Below, piece by piece: positions 15,851 to 21,521 of a stretch of 21,521 nucleotides of DNA. Within the stretch, counting starts at the first letter, position 1. Each line of letters begins with the position of its first letter. Source of the stretch: Clostridiales bacterium UBA4706. Lineage in GTDB: Bacteria; Bacillota; Clostridia; Oscillospirales; Oscillospiraceae. The position numbers and the translations under genes are program-made. Under the pieces are notes generated by a model that ran no database searches, was not told where the DNA came from, and saw nothing but the letters and a program-made list of their open reading frames with translations. The stretch is from contig DHKA01000061.1 of NCBI GenBank assembly GCA_002404605.1, forward strand, positions 181 to 21,701, given 5' to 3'.

Positions 15851-15859
15851 TGATATAAT
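15851..15859 (+). promoter_or_regulatory. extended -10 promoter of the LytTR regulator/kinase operon
   Basis: TGA-TATAAT is a perfect extended -10 element, 37 bases before the ATG at 15897. No good -35 box is present at the right distance. Confidence 0.65.
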
Positions 15860-15896
15860 GCGCTCAGACATTGTGGGCAAAGGAGGTTCAGCGGGC

Positions 15897-16619
15897 ATGA
15901 GGATAGCGATCGTTGACGATCTTGCGTCAGAGCGCGCACTGCTGCGCCGCCGCTTGGAGCGGGCGATGCAAAAACGAAGCGTGCAGGCGGAGATTCATGA
16001 ATTTGAAAGCGGGGAAGCGTTTCTTGCAGCAGAACGGGAAAAGCGTTTCACTGCGGCGTTTCTGGATATTTATATGGATGGGCTCAACGGCATGGATACG
16101 GCTCGGCAGCTGCGGAAGCATGATACCGACTGTTTTCTGGTGTTTACCACCACTTCGACCGACCACGCGCTGGAAGGTTTTCAGGTGCGGGCGATGCACT
16201 ATCTTGTAAAGCCGTACACCGAAGAGGAGATCGATGCGCTGACGGGAGAGCTTTTGGCGAGGATCCCGCAGCCGGAGAAGCATCTGGAGCTGAAGGTGGA
16301 CGGCAGCAACATCTGTCTTGGCTACCGGAGCATCGTCTATGCCGAGCACTTCGCGCACCGGATCAGCGTCCATACCGCCGCGGGAAAGACGCTCACTACG
16401 CGCCTGCCCTTCAAAGCGTTCGCCGCACCGCTCCGGGACGATCCGCGTTTTTTCGTTTGCGGCAGGGGCGTACTCGTCAATCTGGAGCATGCTGCCGATT
16501 TTACAGACGCCGCCTTTCTCATGGACGATGGCAGCCGTGTTTACGTCAGTCAGGAGCTTTTGAAAAACGCTCGGCAGGCGTTCATGGAATATCTCCTGCA
16601 AAGGGGGCGCAAAGCATGA
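15897..16619 (+). CDS. LytTR-family response regulator (AgrA/ComE type)
   Basis: The start ATG at 15897 follows AGGAGG by ten bases and gives a standard receiver N-terminus, MRIAIVDDLASERALL. The 240-residue protein has the acidic pair D7/D8, phospho-acceptor D57 in FLDIYMDGLNG and K105 in HYLVKPYTEEE. The C-terminal LytTR domain (about 137-235) includes IVYAEHFAHRISVHTAAGKTL, the basic-aromatic patch FFVCGRGVLVNLEHAADF and the final SQELLKNARQAFMEYL. LytTR proteins bind tandem direct repeats upstream of target genes. It overlaps the kinase start in ATGA and is divergent from the degenerate-receiver operon. Confidence 0.93.
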   Translation: MRIAIVDDLASERALLRRRLERAMQKRSVQAEIHEFESGEAFLAAEREKRFTAAFLDIYMDGLNGMDTARQLRKHDTDCFLVFTTTSTDHALEGFQVRAMHYLVKPYTEEEIDALTGELLARIPQPEKHLELKVDGSNICLGYRSIVYAEHFAHRISVHTAAGKTLTTRLPFKAFAAPLRDDPRFFVCGRGVLVNLEHAADFTDAAFLMDDGSRVYVSQELLKNARQAFMEYLLQRGRKA

Positions 16620-17935
16620 GAGAGGCGCTTCGACCGATCCTCGAACTTTCGATCGTGCTGCCGGGGCTGCTGCTGGCATATTTCCCCGTGGTGTCCTATA
16701 TGAAGCAGCCGCCGGCAAAGCTCACCGCATGGCTCGCACCGGTGATGCTGGTACTCTGCGTCGGCGGCGGGCTGGCATGCTGGTATTTTCGCCTTTCGAC
16801 GGAGCCTATGCTCGCTCTCGTTGCGGCGGCTGCCATTGTGCTTTATATAAAAACGCTCCGGATCTCCCTCTGGAAATCCGGAACGATCGCGCTTTCCGTA
16901 TGCGCGGTGTTTGCATGTGTGAACAGCCTGTCCCGTGCTTTCGACGCGGCGCTTTTAATGACCACGCCCTCGGCGCAGACCGAACTCTGGTTTTGCCTGC
17001 GGGCCGAATTGTTCTACAATGTGGTATGCTGGATCGTCGCAGCCGCGGCGTATTACCCGGCGACGCATGCGGTACGGGCGATGGTAGAGGACGACAATTT
17101 CGCGCAGACGTGGTATGTGTTCTGGGTGCTGCCGCTTATTTTCATTGCATTGAATCTCTTCATGGTCCAAAGCTACCGGAGCACGCTGTATACCGGACGG
17201 GTGCTGCAGGGGTATTTTGTCCTCAGCGCCGTGCTGCTGATATTGTTGCTCTGGTTCAATACGATCTTTTTGCTGATGGCGTCCAGCCTGAACCGAAATG
17301 CCCGGCTGCAGCAGGAAAATCAATTTCTCTCCATGCAGCAGCATCGCTATGAAAACCTTAAGGCCGCCATTGAAGAAGCGCGGCAGGCGCGGCACGATAT
17401 GCGCCACCAGCTCAACCGGATATCCGCGCTCACTGAAAGCGGCGACATGGAAGAATTGAAGGAGTATCTGGCGAAAACTGCCGCCCGCATCCCGGAACTC
17501 GATATGAGCTTTTGCGAAAACCGCGCAGCGGACAGCGTGATCGGCTATTACTGCGCGCTGGCCAAGAGGGAGAATATCCCGTTTTGTGCGCAGATCGATC
17601 TGCCGTGCTCACTCCCGGTTGATGAGATCGATATGTGCTTGGTACTTTCCAATCTTCTGGAAAACGCGCTGGAAGCCAGTATGCGCACGGCGAGTAACCG
17701 TCGGGAGATCAAAGTGACCGCATATCTGCACGCAGAGCGGCTGCTCCTTGTCCAGGTGGAAAACGCGTATGACGGTGATGTACGGGAGAAGAATGGCGTG
17801 TTCCAGTCGTCAAAGCGGAAGGGGGGCGGCATCGGTATTCGGTCCGTTCGGCACATCGCAGAGAAGACAGGCGGAGCGAGCACATTTACTTATCAGGACG
17901 GCGTATTCGCTGCCAAAGTAATGCTCTGCGGATAA
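16616..17935 (+). CDS. GHKL sensor histidine kinase (AgrC-like)
   Basis: The start ATG overlaps the regulator stop by ATGA, with AAGGGGGC upstream. The 439-residue protein has about six hydrophobic membrane segments in residues 8-220, a coiled linker rich in Gln/Glu (about 225-255), H260 in ARHDMRHQLNRI, the N box LLENALEAS (347-355) and the glycine motif KGGGIGIRSV (402-411). This is the architecture of the AgrC/ComD/FsrC class of peptide-sensing kinases (HPK10, GHKL). It very likely phosphorylates the neighbouring LytTR regulator. No AgrB protease, AgrD-like propeptide or ComC-like gene is visible nearby, so the ligand is open. Confidence 0.92.
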   Translation: MREALRPILELSIVLPGLLLAYFPVVSYMKQPPAKLTAWLAPVMLVLCVGGGLACWYFRLSTEPMLALVAAAAIVLYIKTLRISLWKSGTIALSVCAVFACVNSLSRAFDAALLMTTPSAQTELWFCLRAELFYNVVCWIVAAAAYYPATHAVRAMVEDDNFAQTWYVFWVLPLIFIALNLFMVQSYRSTLYTGRVLQGYFVLSAVLLILLLWFNTIFLLMASSLNRNARLQQENQFLSMQQHRYENLKAAIEEARQARHDMRHQLNRISALTESGDMEELKEYLAKTAARIPELDMSFCENRAADSVIGYYCALAKRENIPFCAQIDLPCSLPVDEIDMCLVLSNLLENALEASMRTASNRREIKVTAYLHAERLLLVQVENAYDGDVREKNGVFQSSKRKGGGIGIRSVRHIAEKTGGASTFTYQDGVFAAKVMLCG

Positions 17936-17941
17936 ATACAT

Positions 17942-17984
17942 AAAAATGAGAGCGGCACGCCACGGGGATAGGGAGAGTGCCGCT
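17942..17984 (-). terminator. hairpin terminator between convergent operons
   Basis: AGCGGCAC (17951-17958) pairs with GTGCCGCT (17977-17984) around an 18-base loop. On the minus strand the stem is followed by CTCATTTTT, which suits termination of the amino-sugar cluster. It also lies just past the kinase stop (17935) and may serve both sides. Confidence 0.55.
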
Positions 17985-18016
17985 TCGTATAGCTGTTTAT
18001 AAAAGACAGGGAGACG

Positions 18017-18616
18017 TTAGGCGAATACCATTTCACCGAAAAACTCCGGACGATGAAAATCTGGTGTGGGCGTCTCCACGGTGTTCCACGCGAGAAAATG
18101 CGGCCGCGGCGTTTTGTCGCCGCATTTGTAGCAGTTGGCGCGGAAGGATATGCCGGGGCGCAGCGCGAAGTCCGGATAGAGAATGCGCAGGAACGAGAGC
18201 GGGATGCGGTATTCCGCCGTCCAGCCGTCCGGTGTTCGGGTACAAACTGGCCGGAACGTCTCCTGCTCGGACTTGTGGCAGAGCCGGACACGCTTGTGCC
18301 GGTCGGGGCCGAAACCGAGCTCTATGCAGGCATTGGGGTTGATCTCAAAGTTTACATAACGTCCATCGTCCGTAAGTGAGAAGAAAAACTCCATACAGCT
18401 GTCTTCATGGACGGGGCTGAGCGGGGCGTTGTACTCCGCACGGATGTCCGCTTCCCACGCGCGCTGAAAAACATAGAGCGCGGTATCGTCGTAGCAGAGC
18501 TTCTGCTCCATGCGGATGCCGCAGTCCGGCTCCCACAGCACGCAGTCCGCGCGCAGCGGTTCGATCACGCCCCAGTTGGGCGCGCCGAAGGTTCTTGCTA
18601 TCGTGTAGCTTCTCAT
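18017..18616 (-). CDS. CBM9-like carbohydrate-binding protein
   Basis: The start at 18616 overlaps the nagA stop in ATGA. The 199-residue protein shows the pattern of carbohydrate-binding family 9-like (CBM9_2/DOMON-type) beta-sandwiches: ALYVFQRAWE, HEDSCMEFFFS (70-80), YVNFEINPNACIELGFG, WTAEYRIPLSFL (132-143), FRANCYKCG, and the ending HFLAWNTVETPTPDFHRPEFFG (173-194). It has no signal peptide and is not fused to an enzyme, so it should be cytoplasmic, which is typical of this stand-alone group. Its exact ligand is unknown. Translational coupling to nagA suggests it serves amino-sugar or host-glycan use, which is inference. Confidence 0.85.
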   Translation of the reverse strand: MRSYTIARTFGAPNWGVIEPLRADCVLWEPDCGIRMEQKLCYDDTALYVFQRAWEADIRAEYNAPLSPVHEDSCMEFFFSLTDDGRYVNFEINPNACIELGFGPDRHKRVRLCHKSEQETFRPVCTRTPDGWTAEYRIPLSFLRILYPDFALRPGISFRANCYKCGDKTPRPHFLAWNTVETPTPDFHRPEFFGEMVFA

Positions 18617-19731
18617 AGCGTCTGCCCGCCGAGATACACGGCGCTCCGGTTCAGCGCGGCGTCGCACACAACGAAGTCTGCGAGCTTTCCGACGGCGATG
18701 GAGCCGATCTCCGCGTCCTGCCCGATCTCGCGCGCCGGGATGATGGTTGCGCTCAAGATCGCCTGTTCCGTCGGGATGCCGAAGGATACGGCGCGCTGCA
18801 TACATTCATAAAGGTTGGTGGCAGACCCGGCGATCGTCCCGTCGGCGAGCTTCGCAACGCCGCCCTTGAGAAAAACGTCCTGCCCGCCGAGCATATACTG
18901 TCCGTCCGGCATGCCGCAGCAGCGCAGAGCGTCGGAAATGAGACAGATGCGGCCGGGGAAGAGCTTGAACGCCATCCGTACGGCGCTGGGGTGGATGTGG
19001 TATCCGTCGCTGATAAGCTCTGCGACAACGTTTTCGCGCTCGGATCCCGCCCCGATGGGGCCGGGCTTGCGGTGGTGAATGCCGGGCATGGCGTTATAAA
19101 GATGCGTCAGATGGGAAGCGCCGGCGCTGAAAACAGCGCTGGCTTCCTCATAGGTGCAGTCCGTATGCGCGATGGACACGGTGCAGAGCTTCGAGGCCTT
19201 CTCCGTGAACTCGACCGCGCCGGGCAGCTCTGCGGCAATGTCCGCGATGCGGAGCAGGCCTTCCGAGGCGTTATACAGGCGTTCAAACGCGGCATAGTCC
19301 GGCAGCCGGAGATAGCTTGCGTTCTGCGCGCCCTTTTTCTTCTCGGAGAAGAACGGCCCCTCCATGTTGATGCCCATGAGCCGTGCGCAGCCCTTGGGGG
19401 CGGCCTTTTTGAGCGCGGCAGCAGTTTTATAGGCGGTTTCCAGTACGTCGTAGGGCAGCGTCATGGACGCGGGGGCAAAGCTCGTGACGCCGTTTGCGGC
19501 AAGATACGCTGCCATTTTGACAAGGCCATCGTAGTTGCCATCGGAAAAGTCCTCGCCGGAATTGCCGTGGTTGTGGATGTCCACCAGGCCGGGGATCACA
19601 TACTGCCAGCGCAGGTCGATCCCGTCTCCGGCGGTATCAGCAAGAATTTCCGCAAAGCGCCCGTTTTCCACGCGGAACGCGCCGCGCTGAAAGCGCCCGT
19701 CAACAAACAGATTGGCATTGGTAAAAAGCAT
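18613..19731 (-). CDS. nagA: N-acetylglucosamine-6-phosphate deacetylase
   Basis: NagA removes acetate from GlcNAc-6-phosphate to give glucosamine-6-phosphate in the cytoplasm. The start at 19731 has AGGAGG eight bases upstream. The 372-residue amidohydrolase shows GLVDIHNHGNSGEDFSDGN with H53 and H55, the metal ligand E124 in GINMEGPFFS, H189 in SIAHTDCTYEEA, H210 in LTHLYNAMPGIHHRKPG, and catalytic D267 in LISDAL. These match the NagA family. It sits between the hexosamine kinase-like gene (46 bases upstream) and the CBM9-like gene (overlapping). No nagB is present in the window. Confidence 0.94.
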   Translation of the reverse strand: MLFTNANLFVDGRFQRGAFRVENGRFAEILADTAGDGIDLRWQYVIPGLVDIHNHGNSGEDFSDGNYDGLVKMAAYLAANGVTSFAPASMTLPYDVLETAYKTAAALKKAAPKGCARLMGINMEGPFFSEKKKGAQNASYLRLPDYAAFERLYNASEGLLRIADIAAELPGAVEFTEKASKLCTVSIAHTDCTYEEASAVFSAGASHLTHLYNAMPGIHHRKPGPIGAGSERENVVAELISDGYHIHPSAVRMAFKLFPGRICLISDALRCCGMPDGQYMLGGQDVFLKGGVAKLADGTIAGSATNLYECMQRAVSFGIPTEQAILSATIIPAREIGQDAEIGSIAVGKLADFVVCDAALNRSAVYLGGQTL

Positions 19732-19777
19732 GATGTCATCCTCCTGTGAACGTTGATCTCCGGCGGTATGTTGAAAT

Positions 19778-20851
19778 TTACGCCTTTGTTTCCTCAGTGA
19801 CGATACGCTGCATTTCGCTCCATTTCTTTTCCATGTCCGCTGCAAGTTTGAACTGCGCCCGTGCGCGGTCAAGATTCTGCCCTTCGCGGTGGACGGTAAA
19901 GTACAGATCGCCGTCGATATGGTCGGTCAGAAACCGCATACCGCACTCCACCGTTATAGTTTTCGCCCCCAGCGGAAGAAGCTCCAGCTCCTTGGCGGTC
20001 AGATTCGGGCAGGTGCGGACATATCCGCGCGTGAAAATGCGGAAACGCTCCAGGCTCATTGACACGTTGGAGAGATCGCGCTCGTCCTCCGCCGCAGTCG
20101 AAGCGCCGTAGCGGATAGCATCGCCGAAATCAAAGAGACTTGAGCCGGGCATCACGGTGTCCAGATCCACAACGCAGAGCGCCTTTCGTGTCTTTGCGTC
20201 CAGAAGGACGTTGTTGAGCTTGGTGTCGTTGTGCGCAACGCGGAGGGGGATATCTCCCGCGGCGAGGGCGTTCTGGATCGTCGCCATTTCCGCCTCTCTC
20301 GCAAGAGCAAAATCGATCTCCGGCTGCACGGCCGCGGCGCGGCCCACCGCGTTGCGCTCGATCGCTTCGCGGAAAAGGCGGTAGCGGTCGGGCGTGTTGT
20401 GAAAATTCGGGATGGTCTCGTGCAGCTTTTCCACCGGAAAGTCAGAGAGAAGCTGTGCAAATGTTCCGAACCCGACGGCGGCCTGATAGAAATCCTCGTC
20501 CGTCTCCGGCTGCTGGAGACAGATCGTCCCGTCCACATAATCGTATACGCGCCAGTATTCGTCCCCGTATTGTGTATGGGGCGCGCCGTCCTTCGTCCGG
20601 ATGAGGGACATGACGCTGCGCGGGTCACTGGACTTGGAGCGCAGAAAATCCGTCACCGCCGCAATGTTCTCCGAAAGCGCCTGCACATTGCGGAAGGCGT
20701 GGTGATTGATCTTTTGCAGAATATACCGGTGTCCGGTGTCGGTCACGACGAGGAATGTGACGTTGACATGCCCGCCGCCGTAGTCTTCGCAGGAAACCGG
20801 CGCTCCCTCAAGACGAAAAACACGCAGAATATTTATCTTATCCTGATCCAT
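19778..20851 (-). CDS. N-acetylhexosamine kinase-like phosphotransferase
   Basis: The start at 20851 has AAGAGGTG eight bases upstream. The 357-residue protein belongs to the APH/choline-kinase-like fold. An N-terminal nucleotide lobe (GGGHVNVTFLV, YILQKINHHAF) is followed by RVYDYVDGTIC, the catalytic loop RVAHNDTKLNNVLLD with D209, and the metal site VVDLDTVMPG with D229/D231. The HNDTKLNN form and the NHHAF segment resemble bifidobacterial NahK, which phosphorylates GlcNAc and GalNAc at the anomeric position; homologues are sometimes mislabelled mucin desulfatase. Operon partners NagA and a CBM9-like protein support an amino-sugar substrate. Whether it makes the 1-phosphate is inference. 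Confidence 0.82.
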   Translation of the reverse strand: MDQDKINILRVFRLEGAPVSCEDYGGGHVNVTFLVVTDTGHRYILQKINHHAFRNVQALSENIAAVTDFLRSKSSDPRSVMSLIRTKDGAPHTQYGDEYWRVYDYVDGTICLQQPETDEDFYQAAVGFGTFAQLLSDFPVEKLHETIPNFHNTPDRYRLFREAIERNAVGRAAAVQPEIDFALAREAEMATIQNALAAGDIPLRVAHNDTKLNNVLLDAKTRKALCVVDLDTVMPGSSLFDFGDAIRYGASTAAEDERDLSNVSMSLERFRIFTRGYVRTCPNLTAKELELLPLGAKTITVECGMRFLTDHIDGDLYFTVHREGQNLDRARAQFKLAADMEKKWSEMQRIVTEETKA

Positions 20852-20882
20852 GGCAAATACACCTCTTGCATTGTTCCCGTCT

Positions 20883-20911
20883 ATTTTAGTCAGTCCGGCA
20901 GAATATAGCAA
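20883..20911 (-). promoter_or_regulatory. candidate promoter of the amino-sugar operon
   Basis: On the minus strand TTGCTA (20906-20911) and TAAAAT (20883-20888) are 17 bases apart, leaving about 25 bases of leader before the ATG at 20851. Both boxes have mismatches. Confidence 0.45.
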
Positions 20912-20985
20912 TCCTTTTGTAAAATTTCCGCAGAATTTTTCAAGAAAAGCCAAATCCGTCCGCTGGAGAAACAAAAGGGCAAAGC

Positions 20986-21016
20986 AAAAAAATCCTTACG
21001 AGACGACCCGTAAGGA
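20986..21016 (-). terminator. intrinsic terminator of an element entering from the right
   Basis: On the minus strand TCCTTACG, an 8-base loop, CGTAAGGA and seven T form a textbook terminator. No intact minus-strand gene ends just before it, so it probably belonged to a gene since lost, or to the small gene starting near 21393. It marks the probable left part of the mobile-element remnant. Confidence 0.8.
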
Positions 21017-21020
21017 CATG

Positions 21021-21064
21021 GCAGCACCCGGTATACCGCCATTTTGCGCGATATACCGGATGCT
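21021..21064 (-). repeat. 18-bp inverted repeat, stable only as minus-strand RNA
   Basis: CAGCACCCGGTATACCGC (21021-21038) and GCGATATACCGGATGCTG (21047-21064) are inverted copies differing at two positions. In minus-strand RNA both differences become G-U pairs, giving an unbroken 18-bp stem with an 8-base loop. In plus-strand RNA they would be A-C mismatches. It directly precedes the terminator at 20986-21016. Confidence 0.65.
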
Positions 21065-21092
21065 GTGCCTGGCGATTACCCACCCTAGCGGG

Positions 21093-21339
21093 TGGTGCGG
21101 TAGCTTTTCCTTGGAGCAGCAGACCGCCAAGCTCCGCCATTATGCGGAACAGGCCGGGTAACACCATCGTTGGTGTTGCCGCCGAGTATGGCTCGGAACT
21201 GACCCTTGATCGTCCGGCTCTGCAAGAGCTGACGGAGGCCGTTCTTGCCGGAAAGGTGGATGTAGTGCTGGTAAACAGCCTTGACCGCTTGGGGCGGGAT
21301 TGGGGCATGACAAAGCAATACATCGACCTGCTGACCGGT
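21093..21339 (+). pseudogene. serine recombinase (resolvase family) fragment, frameshifted
   Basis: Two frames together encode part of a resolvase N-terminal domain: SFSLEQQTAKLRHYAEQAG in the first, then NTIVGVAAEYGSELTLDRPA..., VDVVLVNSLDRLGRDWG and KQYIDLLTG in the second. Dropping one G from GGG at 21156-21158 joins them. LDRLGRD is the conserved catalytic-region signature of serine recombinases. The usual N-terminal catalytic serine segment is not convincingly present, and homology stops near 21339, so the gene is truncated at both ends. It is a remnant of a transposon or integrative element. Confidence 0.8.
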
Positions 21340-21393
21340 TGCCGCATCTGCCATGCAGACCAGATGCCCCTTACAGTCTCGATACTCGTCCAT
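21340..21393 (-). pseudogene. 5' part of a small element-encoded gene, truncated
   Basis: On the minus strand AAGGAGG followed by ACCTTA and ATG at 21393 opens MDEYRDCKGHLVCMADAATG. The reading then continues antisense through the recombinase fragment (frame open to 21085), so only the first 18-20 residues look authentic. The strong ribosome binding site suggests a real gene start. I do not recognise the family; similar short proteins occur in clostridial integrative elements, but this is recollection without a named family. Confidence 0.4.
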
Positions 21394-21421
21394 TAAGGTC
21401 CTCCTTTCTCTGTTTGATCAT
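21371..21421 (-). CDS. possible 16-codon leader or small ORF
   Basis: ATG at 21421 has a strong GGAGGT upstream and opens MIKQRKEDLNGRVSRL, ending at TAA (21371-21373). It overlaps the start of the small gene at 21393 in another frame. It could be a translated leader, or the conserved end of an upstream reading frame with the following gene coupled to it. Nothing else supported was found in 21422-21521. Confidence 0.3.
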   Translation of the reverse strand: MIKQRKEDLNGRVSRL

Positions 21422-21521
21422 AGGCACCACCTCCTGCTTTTGTTATCTTGTACGCAATTCTGCGAACAAGTGGAGTAAAGAATAACAGCGGGCGGAGAAA
21501 GGCTCTCTGCTGGTAAGACAG

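Noticed and set aside
15840..18016. A full agr-type quorum-sensing locus
   Set aside because: The kinase and regulator fit, but no AgrB-like membrane protease or AgrD-like propeptide is encoded between or beside them.
1..21521. CRISPR array, rRNA or riboswitch
   Set aside because: I saw no evenly spaced short repeats, no rRNA segments, and no leader with a recognisable riboswitch core.

Overview
The window looks like a chromosomal segment of a GC-rich low-GC-phylum Gram-positive, most likely an anaerobic gut clostridium of the Oscillospiraceae type. I infer this from strong AGGAGG-type ribosome binding sites, lipoprotein signal peptides, OmpR- and LytTR-type two-component systems, a DUF1385 (YqhQ-like) membrane protein next to prmC, and a Bacillota-style recA-recX-rimO neighbourhood. 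No 16S rRNA or species-specific marker is present, so the family is inference.

Layout. (1) 1-178: three stacked inverted repeats. (2) 178-673, minus: a small two-membrane-segment PH-domain-like gene, apparently broken by one extra G. (3) 844-10574, all minus: nine tightly packed genes read in the order VCBS-repeat lipoprotein, OmpR-type response regulator, sensor kinase, DUF1385 protein, prmC, recA, recX, rimO, cysS. They have short gaps or start/stop overlaps and end at a strong terminator at 741-768. (4) 10704-10790: a complete tRNA-Leu(CAA) with its own promoter and terminator. (5) 11024-13141: a lipoprotein with three 37-residue repeats (minus), divergent from a membrane-anchored XRE-family regulator (plus). 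(6) 13189-17935: a divergent signalling locus. On plus, a LytTR response regulator overlaps a GHKL sensor kinase. On minus, a receiver-like protein without the phospho-acceptor Asp and the conserved Lys is followed by a large lipoprotein of probable beta-propeller fold. (7) 18017-20851, minus: an amino-sugar cluster with an N-acetylhexosamine kinase-like protein, NagA, and a CBM9-like protein. (8) 20986-21521: mobile-element debris, with a frameshifted serine-recombinase fragment fused to the head of an oppositely oriented small gene, plus two RNA hairpins.

The most interesting part is the 13.2-17.9 kb locus. The divergent intergenic region holds two perfect 11-bp direct repeats (TTTGGCACGAA) spaced 20 bp start to start. 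They lie 4 bp upstream of a good minus-strand promoter (TTGTCA, 18 bp, TATAGT). That is the usual geometry of tandem sites bound by AgrA/ComE-type LytTR activators. It suggests that the LytTR system drives the degenerate-receiver and lipoprotein genes, and that the degenerate receiver may feed back on the kinase or regulator. No AgrB/AgrD-like or other peptide-signal gene was seen in the window, so the input signal is unknown.
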